A stretch of DNA of 64,000 nt from positions 1,240,001-1,304,000 of the forward strand of contig NZ_CP040792.1 in assembly GCF_021952865.1 (NCBI RefSeq), read 5' to 3'. The position numbers were made by a program, and so were the translations under genes. Under the pieces are notes generated by a model. That model was not told the DNA's origin. It did no database searches and saw only the letters and a list, made by a program, of their open reading frames with translations. Shown here piece by piece: positions 17,268 through 27,011 of the stretch (position 1 is its first letter; every line of letters begins with the position of its first letter). The stretch comes from Clavibacter californiensis (GTDB lineage Bacteria > Actinomycetota > Actinomycetes > Actinomycetales > Microbacteriaceae).

Positions 17268-19268
17268 ATGAACTTCAAGAAACTCCTTCGCAGCCCGATC
17301 CTCATCGTCGTCCTCGCCATCGTCGTGGTGTCCGTGGGCTTCAGCCTCATCACCGGATCCGGCTACAAGACCATCACCACGCAGCACGGCCTCGAGCTGA
17401 TCCAGGACGGCAAGGTCGCCTCCGCCAAGATCATCGACGGCGAGCAGCGGGTCGACCTCACGCTCGCGAGCGCCGACGGCGACAACGGCACCATGGTGCA
17501 GTTCAACTACGTCGCGCAGCGCGGCGGCGAGATCGTGTCCGCCATCACGACCGCGAACCCCGCCGAGGGCTTCGACGACCAGGTGCCGCAGCCGAGCTGG
17601 CTGCTGTCGGCGTTCAGCATCCTGCTGCCGCTGCTGCTCATCGGCTTCTTCATCTGGATCATGTTCTCCGGCATGCAGGGCGGCGGGAACCGCGTCATGC
17701 AGTTCGGCAAGTCGAAGGCGAAGCTCGCCTCCAAGGACTCCCCGAAGGTGACGTTCGCCGACGTGGCCGGGTCGGACGAGGCCATCGAGGAGCTCGAGGA
17801 GATCAAGGACTTCCTCAAGGAGCCCGCCAAGTTCCAGGCCGTCGGTGCCCGGATCCCCAAGGGCGTGCTGCTCTACGGCCCTCCCGGCACCGGCAAGACC
17901 CTGCTCGCGCGTGCCGTCGCGGGCGAGGCGGGCGTGCCCTTCTACTCGATCTCCGGATCCGACTTCGTCGAGATGTTCGTGGGCGTCGGCGCGAGCCGCG
18001 TGCGCGACCTCTTCGAGCAGGCCAAGCAGAACGCGCCGGCCATCATCTTCGTCGACGAGATCGACGCGGTCGGCCGCCACCGCGGCGCCGGCGTCGGCGG
18101 CGGCAACGACGAGCGCGAGCAGACCCTGAACCAGCTCCTGGTGGAGATGGACGGCTTCGACGTCAAGACCAACGTCATCCTCATCGCGGCCACCAACCGG
18201 CCCGACGTGCTCGACCCCGCGCTCCTGCGTCCCGGCCGCTTCGACCGCCAGATCGGCGTCGACGCCCCCGACCTGCAGGGCCGCAAGCAGATCCTCGAGG
18301 TGCACGGGCGCGGCAAGCCGCTCGCCGCGGGCGTCGACCTCGAGGTCCTCGCGCGGAAGACCCCGGGGTTCACGGGCGCCGACCTCGCGAACGTCCTCAA
18401 CGAGGCCGCGCTCCTCACGGCGCGCTCGAACGCGCAGCTCATCGACGACCGCGCGCTCGACGAGGCCGTCGACCGCGTGATGGCCGGGCCCCAGCGCCGC
18501 AGCCGCATCATGCGCGACCACGAGAAGCTCATCACCGCGTACCACGAGGGCGGCCACGCGCTCGCGGCGGCGGCCATGAACAACACGGATCCCGTGACCA
18601 AGGTCACGATCCTGCCGCGCGGCCGCGCCCTCGGCTACACGATGGTGCTCCCGCTCGAGGACAAGTACTCCGTCACCCGCAACGAGCTGCTCGACCAGCT
18701 CGCGTACGCCATGGGCGGCCGCGTCGCGGAGGAGATCGTCTTCCACGACCCCACCACGGGCGCGTCGAACGACATCGAGAAGGCCACGTCGACCGCGCGT
18801 CGCATGGTCACCGAGTACGGCATGAGCGCCAAGGTCGGATCGGTGAAGCTCGGCTCCAGCTCCGGCGAGCCGTTCCTCGGGCGCGACCTCGGCGGCAGCC
18901 GCGACTACTCGGAGGACATGGCCCTGACGGTCGACGCCGAGGTGCGCGCGCTCCTCGACGGCGCGCACGACGAGGCGTGGCAGGTCATCAACGACAACCG
19001 CGACGTGCTCGACCGCCTGGCCACCGAGCTCCTCGAGAAGGAGACGCTCGACCACGACCAGCTCGCGGCGATCTTCGCGGACGTGAAGAAGCTGCCGCCG
19101 CGCCCGCAGTGGCTCTCGAGCGACAAGCGCCCGCTGTCCGACCTGCCCCCCGTGGCCATGCCGCAGAAGGCGCCCATCGACCAGGGCGTCGTCGACGGTG
19201 CGGTCGACTCGGAGCCGCCGGCCGGCAAGCCGAAGCGCTCGCCCTTCCCGCGCCCCGCGACGGCCTGA
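17268..19268 (+). CDS. ftsH: ATP-dependent zinc metalloprotease FtsH
   Basis: A 666-residue membrane-anchored AAA+ protease that degrades membrane and short-lived cytoplasmic proteins. Transmembrane segments are at about residues 9-28 and 112-135, flanking an extracytoplasmic region. The AAA domain has Walker A GPPGTGKT near residue 204, Walker [13 protein letters not shown] and the second region of homology [20 protein letters not shown]. The zinc site is HEGGH near residue 427, where HEAGH is commoner; both fit HExxH. The frame is open to 17193 but the hydrophobic anchor starts at [13 protein letters not shown], so ATG 17268 is used. Length is within the normal range. Confidence 0.97.
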   Translation: MNFKKLLRSPILIVVLAIVVVSVGFSLITGSGYKTITTQHGLELIQDGKVASAKIIDGEQRVDLTLASADGDNGTMVQFNYVAQRGGEIVSAITTANPAEGFDDQVPQPSWLLSAFSILLPLLLIGFFIWIMFSGMQGGGNRVMQFGKSKAKLASKDSPKVTFADVAGSDEAIEELEEIKDFLKEPAKFQAVGARIPKGVLLYGPPGTGKTLLARAVAGEAGVPFYSISGSDFVEMFVGVGASRVRDLFEQAKQNAPAIIFVDEIDAVGRHRGAGVGGGNDEREQTLNQLLVEMDGFDVKTNVILIAATNRPDVLDPALLRPGRFDRQIGVDAPDLQGRKQILEVHGRGKPLAAGVDLEVLARKTPGFTGADLANVLNEAALLTARSNAQLIDDRALDEAVDRVMAGPQRRSRIMRDHEKLITAYHEGGHALAAAAMNNTDPVTKVTILPRGRALGYTMVLPLEDKYSVTRNELLDQLAYAMGGRVAEEIVFHDPTTGASNDIEKATSTARRMVTEYGMSAKVGSVKLGSSSGEPFLGRDLGGSRDYSEDMALTVDAEVRALLDGAHDEAWQVINDNRDVLDRLATELLEKETLDHDQLAAIFADVKKLPPRPQWLSSDKRPLSDLPPVAMPQKAPIDQGVVDGAVDSEPPAGKPKRSPFPRPATA

Positions 19269-19272
19269 TCCG

Positions 19273-19857
19273 GTGGGCGTCGACCGGGCGCGCATCGAGG
19301 CGGCCGTGGCCGAGCTGATCCTTGCCATCGGCGAGGATCCGGGCCGGGAGGGCCTCGCGACCACCCCGGCGCGGGTGGCCGAGGCGTACGGCGAGTTCTT
19401 CTCGGGGGTCGGGACGGATCCGGTCCGGCACCTGCGCGAGACGTTCCCGCTGCCGGAGACGGACGCGGCGCCGCAGCCCGTGATCGTGACGGGCATCGCG
19501 TTCCGCTCCATCTGCGAGCACCACCTGCTGCCGTTCACGGGGGTCGCGCACCTGGCGTACGTGCCGGGGGATCGGATCGTCGGCCTCGGCCGCCTGCCGC
19601 GCGTGGTCGACGACCTCGCGTCGCGACCGCAGATGCAGGAACGGCTGGGCGAGCAGATCGCCGAGGCGCTCGAGCACGGGTTGGGGGCGCGCGGCGTGGC
19701 CGTGATCCTCGACGCGACGCACGGCTGCGTCACCGCCCGGGGCACGCGGCAGGCCGGCAGCACGACCATCACCATCGCGGCGCGCGGAACACTCGCCGAG
19801 CCCGCGGCACGCGCCGAGGTCCTCGCGCTGCTCCCCACCTCGGCCGGCCGGGCGTGA
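19273..19857 (+). CDS. folE: GTP cyclohydrolase I
   Basis: A 194-residue enzyme that converts GTP to dihydroneopterin triphosphate, the first step of folate synthesis. Zinc-ligand motif CEHHLLPFTG, VPGDRIVGLGRLPRVVD, and HGCVTARGTRQAGS with its second Cys ligand are present. The GTG at 19273 (VGVDRARIEAAV) starts four bases after the ftsH stop; no strong ribosome site is seen, so coupling to ftsH translation is likely. An upstream extension would overlap ftsH in another frame. It overlaps folP by a GTGA junction. Confidence 0.95.
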   Translation: MGVDRARIEAAVAELILAIGEDPGREGLATTPARVAEAYGEFFSGVGTDPVRHLRETFPLPETDAAPQPVIVTGIAFRSICEHHLLPFTGVAHLAYVPGDRIVGLGRLPRVVDDLASRPQMQERLGEQIAEALEHGLGARGVAVILDATHGCVTARGTRQAGSTTITIAARGTLAEPAARAEVLALLPTSAGRA

Positions 19858-20723
19858 TCGTGGCCGCGCCGCGCACGCTCGTCATGGGGATCCTCAACGC
19901 GACCCCCGACTCCTTCAGCGACGGCGGCCGGCACCTCGCCCTCGACGACGCGCTCGCGCAGGCCCGGCGGATGGTCGCCGCGGGTGCCGACCTCGTGGAC
20001 GTGGGCGGGGAGTCGACCCGCCCGGGCGCCCAGCGCGTGGACGCCGACGAGGAGCTCCGGCGCGTGCTGCCCGTGGTCCGGGAGCTCGCCGCGGAGGGGA
20101 TCGTCGTGAGCGTCGACACCATGCGCGCCGCGACCGCGGAGGCCTGCATCGGCGCGGGGGCGCGTGTCGTCAACGACGTCTCCGGGGGCCTCGCAGATCA
20201 GGGCATGGCCGCGGTGGTCGCCGGCACCGACGTGGACTACGTGGCGATGCACTGGCGGGGTCACAGCGACACGATGACCGAGCGCGCGACCTACGCCGAC
20301 ACGGTCTCCGAGGTGCGCGACGAGCTGCTCGCGCGGGTCGCCGCCCTCGTCGCCGCGGGGCTGGATCCCGCCCGCATCGCCATCGACCCCGGCCTCGGCT
20401 TCGCCAAGGACGCGGCGCACGACTGGCATCTCCTCGGCTCCCTCGACGCGTTCACCGGCCTCGGCCACCGCGTGCTCGTGGGCGCCTCCCGCAAGCGCTT
20501 CCTCGGCCGGCTGCTCCCGGAGGGCGCGGGCGTCGCGGAGCGCGACGTGCCGACCGCGGTCGTCAGCGCCCTGTCCGCGCGCTCCGGGGCGTGGGCCGTG
20601 CGCGTGCACGACGTCGCCTCCACCCGCGCCGCGCTCGCGGTCGAGGCCGCGTGGGCGCGCGGCCGTGCCGAGGCGCTCGACGCCGGATCCGCCGGGCCGT
20701 CCTCCGCCGGTCTGTCAGAGTAG
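19854..20723 (+). CDS. folP: Dihydropteroate synthase
   Basis: A 289-residue enzyme that joins p-aminobenzoate to the pterin pyrophosphate; the target of sulfonamides. Motifs in order: GILNATPDSFSDGG, VDVGGESTRPGA, VVNDVSGG, IDPGLGFAK and GASRKRFLG, the pterin- and phosphate-binding signatures. The GTG start overlaps the folE stop by four bases, so the two are translationally coupled. The C-terminus is extended by about 20 Ala/Ser/Gly residues. A ribosome site for the next gene lies directly after its stop. Confidence 0.96.
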   Translation: MIVAAPRTLVMGILNATPDSFSDGGRHLALDDALAQARRMVAAGADLVDVGGESTRPGAQRVDADEELRRVLPVVRELAAEGIVVSVDTMRAATAEACIGAGARVVNDVSGGLADQGMAAVVAGTDVDYVAMHWRGHSDTMTERATYADTVSEVRDELLARVAALVAAGLDPARIAIDPGLGFAKDAAHDWHLLGSLDAFTGLGHRVLVGASRKRFLGRLLPEGAGVAERDVPTAVVSALSARSGAWAVRVHDVASTRAALAVEAAWARGRAEALDAGSAGPSSAGLSE

Positions 20724-20727
20724 GAGC

Positions 20728-21438
20728 ATGAGCGCCGTGAGCCAGGACCGTGTCGTCGTCGCCCCGCAGGCGGTGCTCGTCCGCACCGCGGTCGCCGCGC
20801 TCGTCGCGTCCGTGATCCTGGGCGTCGGCCTGACCGTCCCGGCCGACCTCGCCGCCGACTCGGGTGCCGCGATCGTCGTGGGGAAGGTCGTCGCCATCGT
20901 GCTGGGCCTGATCGGCTCGCTCGGCAGCGCCTACGCGTCCGTCGTGCTGCTGTCTCCCGTGCTCACCACCGTCGGCGCCCTGCTCTGGCCGACCGCCGTG
21001 GTGCTGCTCGGCACGCCGCTCGGCATCGTGTGCGCCCTCGCCTTCGCGCCGGTCGCCCCCGAGGGCGACGCGTCGGACCCCGTGCTGGCGCTGGTCGCCG
21101 CCGTGCTCGCGGTCCTCGGGATCGCCGCCGCGGTCGCCTGCGCCGTCGTCCAGCGCCGTGTCGCGCGCCTCGCCGCCAACGCCCGCCGCGTGACCGAGAC
21201 CGGCCGCCGCACCGCCGCGATCGTCACGGCCGTCCAGCGCCTCGACGGATCCGGCGACGCCGTCCGCGCGCGCCTCACGGTCGCCTTCACCGACGGCGAC
21301 GGCCGCGACCACCACGTCACGCGCACGGTCACCACGGCCGACCGCCTGCTCCCGGCCGTCGGCGGCAAGCTGCCGCTCTGGTACGACCCGGCCGCCCCGG
21401 GCGACCTCCCGTCCATCGTCGTGGGCCGCTCATGGTGA
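20728..21438 (+). CDS. DUF3592-like membrane protein within folate operon
   Basis: A 236-residue membrane protein of unknown function. Three or four hydrophobic segments (about residues 18-38, 52-75, 78-105 and 118-140) are followed by a soluble C-terminal domain containing RLTVAFTDGDGRDHHVTRTV and LPLWYDPAAPGDLPSIV. That pattern resembles DUF3592-type domains. The ATG at 20728 has GTAGGAG just upstream. It sits between folP and folB-folK and overlaps the latter by seven bases, so it is part of the operon, although nothing in it suggests folate chemistry. Confidence 0.7.
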   Translation: MSAVSQDRVVVAPQAVLVRTAVAALVASVILGVGLTVPADLAADSGAAIVVGKVVAIVLGLIGSLGSAYASVVLLSPVLTTVGALLWPTAVVLLGTPLGIVCALAFAPVAPEGDASDPVLALVAAVLAVLGIAAAVACAVVQRRVARLAANARRVTETGRRTAAIVTAVQRLDGSGDAVRARLTVAFTDGDGRDHHVTRTVTTADRLLPAVGGKLPLWYDPAAPGDLPSIVVGRSW

Positions 21439-22406
21439 CCAGGCTCCCGACCGACCGCATCCTCCTCACCGGCCTGCGCGTGCACGCCCACCACGGCGTC
21501 TTCGCCGAGGAGCGCCGCGACGGCCAGCCGTTCGTGATCGACCTCGAGGTCGCCATCGACCTCGCGCCGGCCGGCGGCAGCGACGAGCTCGACCGCACGC
21601 TGCACTACGGCGAGCTGGCCGACGAGGTCGCCGCGGCGGCCGAGCGCGATCCCGTCGACCTCATCGAGACGCTCGCCGAGCGCATCGCCGGCGTCGTGCT
21701 CGCGCATCCCGTCGCCCGGTGGGTGCGCGTCACCGTGCACAAGCCGGACGCGCCGATCGCGGTGCCGTTCGACGACGTGGCGGTCGTCATCGAGCGGGCG
21801 TCCGCGCAGCCCGCTCCGGGCGAGACCGTGCGCGCCGTCGTGGCCGTGGGATCCAACCTCGGCGACCGGCGCGCGACCATCGAGCGCGCGCTGGCCCTGG
21901 TCGACGAGGTGCCCGGCCTCCGCGTCGTGCGCTCCTCGGATCTCGTGGAGTCCGTCGCCGTGACGCCCGAGGGGGAGGACGCGACGAAGCCCGGCTACCT
22001 CAACGGCGTCGCGCTGGTCGACTCCGCGCTCGGTCCGCACGCGCTGCTCGACGCGCTGGCCGGGATCGAGCGTGACCTCGGCCGCGTCCGCGCCGAGCGC
22101 TGGGGCGACCGCACGATCGACCTCGACGTCATCTCCTACGGCGAGGCGCGGATCCACGACGAGCGCCTCACGCTGCCCCACCCGCGCGCCGCCGAGCGCG
22201 CCTTCGTGCTCGGGCCGTGGCTGCAGGCGGATCCCGACGCCGAGCTGCCCGGCCGCGGCCGCGTCGACGCGCTGCTCGCCGCGCTCGAGCCCGCGCCCGC
22301 TGCCGCACCCGCGCCCGCTGCCGCACCCGCACCCGCACCCGCACCCGCTGCCGCACCCGCACCCGCTGCCGCACCCGCGCCCGCTGCCGCGGAGACCCGC
22401 GCATGA
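21432..22406 (+). CDS. folBK: FolB-FolK fusion: dihydroneopterin aldolase / HPPK
   Basis: A 324-residue bifunctional folate enzyme. Residues about 8-120 are dihydroneopterin aldolase (LTGLRVHAHHGVFAEERRDG, then DLIETLAERIAGVVL and VTVHKPDAPI). Residues about 133-285 are hydroxymethyldihydropterin pyrophosphokinase (AVVAVGSNLGDRRATIERAL, GPHALLDALAGIERDLGR, RWGDRTIDLDVISYG, LPHPRAAERAFVLGP). Together they do the two steps before FolP. The last 35 residues are a low-complexity Ala/Pro tail encoded by short repeats. Start ATG overlaps the preceding gene; the stop overlaps the next by ATGA. Confidence 0.95.
   Translation: MVTRLPTDRILLTGLRVHAHHGVFAEERRDGQPFVIDLEVAIDLAPAGGSDELDRTLHYGELADEVAAAAERDPVDLIETLAERIAGVVLAHPVARWVRVTVHKPDAPIAVPFDDVAVVIERASAQPAPGETVRAVVAVGSNLGDRRATIERALALVDEVPGLRVVRSSDLVESVAVTPEGEDATKPGYLNGVALVDSALGPHALLDALAGIERDLGRVRAERWGDRTIDLDVISYGEARIHDERLTLPHPRAAERAFVLGPWLQADPDAELPGRGRVDALLAALEPAPAAAPAPAAAPAPAPAPAAAPAPAAAPAPAAAETRA
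22290..22388 (+). repeat. Ala/Pro-coding short repeat at the end of folBK
   Basis: About 100 bases are built from imperfect units of CCCGCTGCCGCA and CCCGCA. They encode the Ala/Pro tail of the FolB-FolK fusion and are likely to vary in copy number between strains. Confidence 0.8.
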
Positions 22407-22885
22407 CCCGCACGCGCTCCACCACCCTCATCGCCCTCCTCATCGCGGGCGCGGCCGTCGGCTGGTTCGCCGAGAACGCGCTCCTCATGAGCGGACGCGC
22501 GCTCCTCATCCCGCCGCTCACGCTCGGCGCGACCCTCCTGATCGTCGGGATAGTGCTGCTCGCGCTGGCCCGCCCCATCCGCCGCTCGACGCTCGGGCGC
22601 ACCCCGGGACGCGTCGACCCGTTCCGCGCGACGCGCGTCGTGCTGCTCGCCAAGGCGTCGGCGCTCGCGGGCGCGCTGCTCACCGGGATCACCGGCGGGG
22701 TGCTGGCCTTCGTGCTGGCCCGGCCCGTCCTGCCCGGCGCGTCCTCCGTCGGGCTCGCGGTGGCCGGTACGGTGGGAGCCGTCGTCCTCCTCGTCGCCGG
22801 GCTGGTCGCCGAGCACTGGTGCACGGTCCCGCCCGACGACCGGGACGACTCGCGCCCCGGGGATCCGGCGCGCGAGCCCTCGTAG
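22403..22885 (+). CDS. DUF3180 membrane protein
   Basis: A 160-residue protein with four hydrophobic segments: LIALLIAGAAVGWFAENALL (about 9-28), LTLGATLLIVGIVLLALA, LLAKASALAGALLTGITGGV and LAVAGTVGAVVLLVAGLVA. Size and topology, with placement just after folK, match the actinobacterial DUF3180 family of unknown function. Its ATG overlaps the folBK stop (ATGA), so it is co-translated with it. A polar tail of about 20 residues ends the protein. Confidence 0.75.
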   Translation: MTRTRSTTLIALLIAGAAVGWFAENALLMSGRALLIPPLTLGATLLIVGIVLLALARPIRRSTLGRTPGRVDPFRATRVVLLAKASALAGALLTGITGGVLAFVLARPVLPGASSVGLAVAGTVGAVVLLVAGLVAEHWCTVPPDDRDDSRPGDPAREPS

Positions 22886-22911
22886 GACCCCGCACCACCC
22901 GGAGGAGCACC

Positions 22912-23400
22912 GTGACCCCGAACGTCGACCCGCACGGCGTCTCGTGGCGCCGCGTCTCCCCGCGCCTCATCGGCGTCGAGCTGGTGGGCGGCGTGATCAC
23001 CGCCCTCGTGCTCGGCGGCATCGCGGCCTTCCTCTTCGCGGTCGACGCGCCCGGCTGGCTGCCGATCGTGCTCGGCGCCGCCGCGCTCGTCGAGCTGGTC
23101 GTGACGCTCGTGATCGTCCCCCGCCGCGTCCGCGCCATGGGGTACCAGCTGCGCGAGGACGACCTCGTCTTCCGCCGCGGCATCATGTGGACGCGCGTCG
23201 TCGCGGTGCCGTACGGCCGGATGCAGCTCGTCGACATCACGCGCGGCCCCGTCGGCCGTGCGCTCGGCCTCGCCGACCTTAAGCTCGTGACCGCGGCGGC
23301 CGCGGCGAGCATCCAGATCCCCGGGCTCACGAACGCCGACGCCGAGGAGCTCCGCGACCGGCTGGTCGCCCTCGCCGAGACGCGCCGGGCCGGGCTGTGA
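22912..23400 (+). CDS. PH-domain membrane protein (YdbS-like)
   Basis: A 162-residue protein with two N-terminal hydrophobic segments (about 22-65) followed by a bacterial PH (DUF304/bPH2) domain. The core is YQLREDDLVFRRGIMWTRVV, then VPYGRMQLVDITRGPVGRAL and LVTAAAAASIQIPGL, characteristic of YdbS. The GTG at 22912 has GGAGGAG just upstream. It overlaps the next, larger PH-domain gene by GTGA. Members occur in YdbS/YdbT pairs; in Bacillus such a pair affects resistance to some antimicrobials, but the role here is unknown. Confidence 0.85.
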   Translation: MTPNVDPHGVSWRRVSPRLIGVELVGGVITALVLGGIAAFLFAVDAPGWLPIVLGAAALVELVVTLVIVPRRVRAMGYQLREDDLVFRRGIMWTRVVAVPYGRMQLVDITRGPVGRALGLADLKLVTAAAAASIQIPGLTNADAEELRDRLVALAETRRAGL

Positions 23401-25220
23401 GCGACCCGACGCCCGAGGACCAGGCCGCCGGCCCGCGTGACTCCGCGCCCGACGGCGCGTCACCCGCCACGGCAGCCGGGCCCGTCCCCGCCGCAGAGGC
23501 CCGGATCGCGGAGGAGCTCACCGACGGCGACTGGCACCGCCTCCACCCGGCCACCCCCGTCCTCCGCGGCGGGGTCCTCTTCATCGTCGCGATCGGCTTC
23601 CTCGTCTCGTCCCTGCGCGAGCAGCTCGTGGAGCAGTTCGTGCCCGGCCAGCGACGCGACGGCGAGCAGGACCTCATCCCGATGCTCGTGGAGAGCGGGA
23701 GCCTCATCTGGGTGATCCTCGCCCTCCTCGCGTTCACCCTCCTCGCGGTCGGCATCTCCTACCTCTCGTGGCGCATGCACACGTTCCGCGTCACGGAGGA
23801 GACCGTCGAGGTGCGCAGCGGGATCCTCTCGCGCACGAACCGACGGGCGAGGCTCGATCGGATCCAGGGCGTCAACATCGTGCGCCCGCTCATCGCTCGG
23901 CTCATCGGCGCGGCCAAGCTCGAGATCCAGGTCGCGGGCAACGACGCCAACCTGCCGCTGCAGTACCTCCGCTCGCGCGACGCCGACGCCTTCCGGCTCC
24001 GCGTGCTGCGGCTCGCGTCCGGCGCGCGGGCGGAGGCGGCGGGATCCGCGCCCGCCGCTCCCGGCGCTCCCGCCCGCGGCTTCGTCGGCTCGCGGGTCGA
24101 CGACTTCCTCGCGCCCGAGCTCGACCCGGACGCGGCCCCGCCGCAGTCGGTCGTCCGCATCCCCATCCCGCGCCTCGTCGGCGCCGTGCTGCTCTCGGCG
24201 CCCACGGTGGTCCTGGTGCTGTTCGTCGCGGTTGGGATCCCGCTCATCGTCCGGTTCGAGGCCTGGTACCTGCTCGTGCCGCTGCTGCCGACGCTCCTCG
24301 GTTCCGCCGGCTTCTTCGTGCGCCGGATCACGCGCTCGCTCCGCTACAGCGTCGCCGGCACGCCCGACGGGGTCCGCGTCGGTTTCGGCCTGCTGTCGAC
24401 GAGCAACGACACCATCCCGCCCGGCCGGATCCACGCGGTCGAGGTCGTGCAGCCGCTGCTCTGGCGCGCCGCCGGCTGGTGGGAGATCCGCATCACGCGC
24501 GCCTCCCACTCCTCGTCGCCGGGCGCCGCCGGACAGCAGAACACGTCGATCCTCCCCGTCGGCGACCGCAGGGACGTCGACCGCGTGCTCGGCCTCGTCC
24601 TGCCCGACCTCGTGGGCGACCAGGCGCTCGCCCTCGTCGCCGTGGGCATGACCGGCCGCGGCGGCGTCGACGACGGCTTCACCACGTCGCCGCGCCGGGC
24701 CTGGATCCTCAAGCCCTTCTCCTGGCGCCGCACCGGCTTCGCGGTCGACGCGTCGGCGTTCCTCGTCCGCCGCGGCGTGATCTGGCGCCGCCTCGTGATC
24801 GTGCCGCACGCGCGGACGCAGGGGGTCGACCTCACGCAGGGCCCCATCGACCGCCGGCTCGACCTCGTCTCGGTGCGCGCCGCCACCGTCGCCGGACCCG
24901 TGGACACGCGGCTCGGCGCCATCGACCGCGCCACCGGGATGGAGCTGTCGACCCGGCTGGTCGTGGCGGCCGTCGCATCGGCCCGGTCCGACACGTCCGC
25001 GCACTGGGGCGCCGAGGCCGCGAGCTGGCCGGCGCCGGGATCCGCGCCCGCCGCCGCCGCACCTGCGCCCGCCGGACCCCCCGACCCCGGCCCCGCCGCA
25101 CCCGCCGACCCCGGCCCCGCCGCACCCGCACTGCCCGACCCCACCCCCGACGCCGCCTGGCCGCCGCCGCCGGCCACCGACGCCCCACGCCACCGCTCCG
25201 CCCCCGAGGACCCCGCATGA
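23397..25220 (+). CDS. PH-domain membrane protein (YdbT-like, multi-domain)
   Basis: A 607-residue membrane protein with three bPH2 (DUF304) repeats. Each has an FRVTEETVEVRSGILSR-type core followed by RLDRIQGVNIVRPLIARL or similar, seen at about residues 130-200, 315-400 and 440-530. Hydrophobic pairs lie at about 60-75/100-120 and 265-310. The last 75 residues are Pro/Ala-rich. Start is the GTG overlapping the YdbS-like stop. It forms a pair with that gene and the following DUF2520 gene overlaps it. Confidence 0.83.
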   Translation: MSDPTPEDQAAGPRDSAPDGASPATAAGPVPAAEARIAEELTDGDWHRLHPATPVLRGGVLFIVAIGFLVSSLREQLVEQFVPGQRRDGEQDLIPMLVESGSLIWVILALLAFTLLAVGISYLSWRMHTFRVTEETVEVRSGILSRTNRRARLDRIQGVNIVRPLIARLIGAAKLEIQVAGNDANLPLQYLRSRDADAFRLRVLRLASGARAEAAGSAPAAPGAPARGFVGSRVDDFLAPELDPDAAPPQSVVRIPIPRLVGAVLLSAPTVVLVLFVAVGIPLIVRFEAWYLLVPLLPTLLGSAGFFVRRITRSLRYSVAGTPDGVRVGFGLLSTSNDTIPPGRIHAVEVVQPLLWRAAGWWEIRITRASHSSSPGAAGQQNTSILPVGDRRDVDRVLGLVLPDLVGDQALALVAVGMTGRGGVDDGFTTSPRRAWILKPFSWRRTGFAVDASAFLVRRGVIWRRLVIVPHARTQGVDLTQGPIDRRLDLVSVRAATVAGPVDTRLGAIDRATGMELSTRLVVAAVASARSDTSAHWGAEAASWPAPGSAPAAAAPAPAGPPDPGPAAPADPGPAAPALPDPTPDAAWPPPPATDAPRHRSAPEDPA

Positions 25221-25978
25221 CCGTCCCGTCCCAGCGCTCCGGCCGTCTCGGCGTCGGCATCGTCGGCGCGGGTCGCGTCGGCCCGGTCATCGGCGCCGCC
25301 CTCGCGGGCGCCGGCCACGCGATCACCGGCATCTCCGCGGTCTCGGCCGCCAGCCGCGAGCGCGCGGAGGCGATGCTGCCCGGGGTCCCGGTCCTCGAGA
25401 TCCCCGACCTGATCGAGCGGAGCGAGCTCGTGATCCTCGCCGTCCCCGACGCCGAGCTCCCCGGCCTCGTCGCGGGACTCGCCACGACGGGCGCGTGGCA
25501 GGCGGGCCAGCTCGTCGTGCACACGTCGGCGGCGCACGGGATCCAGGTGCTCGCGCCCGCGTTCGCGTCCGGCATCATCCCGCTCGCCATCCACCCGGCG
25601 ATGTCGTTCACCGGCACGAGCATGGACCTCAGCCGCATGGTCGACAGCTGGTTCGCCGTCACCGCGCCCGCGCCCGTCCTCCCCATCGCGCAGGTGCTCG
25701 TCGTCGAGATGGGCGGCGAGCCCGTCGTCGTGGAGGAGCGGGACCGCGCGGCGTACGCCGAGGCCATCGCCACCGCGACAACCTTCTCCACCGCGATCGT
25801 CGACCAGGCCGCCGGCCTCCTCGCGGGCATCGGCGTGGAGGAGCCCGGCCGCGTGCTCGGCCCGCTGATCCGCTCGGCCGTCGATGACGCGCTCCGTCGC
25901 TCCTCCCCGGCGGGCGGCGCGCGCCTCACGTCCGGCGACGTCCCGCTGCCGGCGGACGAGGGCCCCGACGCGCACTAA
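25217..25978 (+). CDS. Rossmann-like DUF2520 oxidoreductase-type protein
   Basis: A 253-residue protein with an N-terminal NAD(P)-binding fold, VGIVGAGRVGPVIGAALAGA, and a C-terminal helical domain of DUF2520 with the conserved IHPAMSFTGTSMDLSR near residue 130. It resembles ketopantoate-reductase-type dehydrogenases and sits directly upstream of panC, an order common in actinobacteria. A role in pantothenate synthesis is plausible but not shown. The ATG overlaps the YdbT-like stop by ATGA. Confidence 0.82.
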   Translation: MTVPSQRSGRLGVGIVGAGRVGPVIGAALAGAGHAITGISAVSAASRERAEAMLPGVPVLEIPDLIERSELVILAVPDAELPGLVAGLATTGAWQAGQLVVHTSAAHGIQVLAPAFASGIIPLAIHPAMSFTGTSMDLSRMVDSWFAVTAPAPVLPIAQVLVVEMGGEPVVVEERDRAAYAEAIATATTFSTAIVDQAAGLLAGIGVEEPGRVLGPLIRSAVDDALRRSSPAGGARLTSGDVPLPADEGPDAH

Positions 25979-26020
25979 CCTTGTGCGTCCGCGTCCCGCA
26001 GCACCGAGGAGCCCGAAGCC

Positions 26021-26899
26021 ATGACGATCCCCGCGCCCACCGTCGTCACCGGCATCGCCGAGCTGCGTGCCCGCGTCCGCGACCACCGGGCCGCCCGCAC
26101 CGCGGCGGGGGAGGCGCCCGTCGTCGTGCTCGTCCCCACCATGGGCGCGCTGCACGAGGGCCACCTGGCGCACGCCCGCCGCGCCCGCGAGCTCGGATCC
26201 CTCGTGGTCGTGTCGATCTTCGTCAACCCGCTGCAGTTCGGCGCGGGCGAGGACCTCGACGCCTACCCGCGCACGCTCGACGCCGACGTGGCCGCGCTCG
26301 CGGAGACCGGCGTCGACCTGGTCTTCGCGCCGTCCGCGGCCGAGATGTACCCGGACGGGCCCGCGCGCGTCCGCGTCACCGGCGGATCCGTCGCCCTCAC
26401 GCTCGAGGGCCGCTCCCGCCCCGGCCACTTCGACGGCATGCTCACCGTCGTGGCGAAGCTCCTCCATATCGTGACGCCCGACGTCGCCACCTTCGGCCGC
26501 AAGGACGCGCAGCAGCTGCACCTCGTCCGCCGCATGGTGCGCGACCTCGACCTGCCCGTCCGCATCGAGGACCTGGAGACGGTGCGCGAGCCCGACGGCC
26601 TCGCCCTCTCCAGCCGCAACCGCTACCTCGACGACCGCGAGCGCCGCGCCGCCCGCGTCATCCCCGCCGCGCTCGAGGCCGCGCAGAGCGCCGGGGACCG
26701 CGGCATCGACGCCGTCATCGCCGCCGCCCAGTCCGTGGTGATGGGGGAGCCCGCGGTGGCCCTCGACCACTTCCAGATCGTGGATCCGACCACCTTCGAG
26801 TCCGTGGACGACGGCTTCACGGGCGTCGCGCTCGCCGTCATCGCGGCCCGCGTCGGCAGCACGCGCCTCATCGACAACGCGACCGTCGTCATCGCCTGA
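26021..26899 (+). CDS. panC: Pantothenate synthetase
   Basis: A 292-residue cytoplasmic enzyme joining pantoate and beta-alanine with ATP. Motifs in order: [17 protein letters not shown] (HIGH-like ATP site), [51 protein letters not shown] and [11 protein letters not shown]. It follows the DUF2520 gene with 42 bases between, and CGAGGAGCCCGAAGCC supplies a ribosome site. Normal length. Confidence 0.97.
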   Translation: MTIPAPTVVTGIAELRARVRDHRAARTAAGEAPVVVLVPTMGALHEGHLAHARRARELGSLVVVSIFVNPLQFGAGEDLDAYPRTLDADVAALAETGVDLVFAPSAAEMYPDGPARVRVTGGSVALTLEGRSRPGHFDGMLTVVAKLLHIVTPDVATFGRKDAQQLHLVRRMVRDLDLPVRIEDLETVREPDGLALSSRNRYLDDRERRAARVIPAALEAAQSAGDRGIDAVIAAAQSVVMGEPAVALDHFQIVDPTTFESVDDGFTGVALAVIAARVGSTRLIDNATVVIA

Positions 26900-27011
26900 C
26901 GCCGCGGACATCCGATCCGCGGGCGTGCCCGGGCCCTGCCCGCACCTGCGAGAATCGACGGGAGGCCGCTCGGCCGCCGAGAACCCACGACCCGCGAGGA
27001 TCCGCCCGCAC

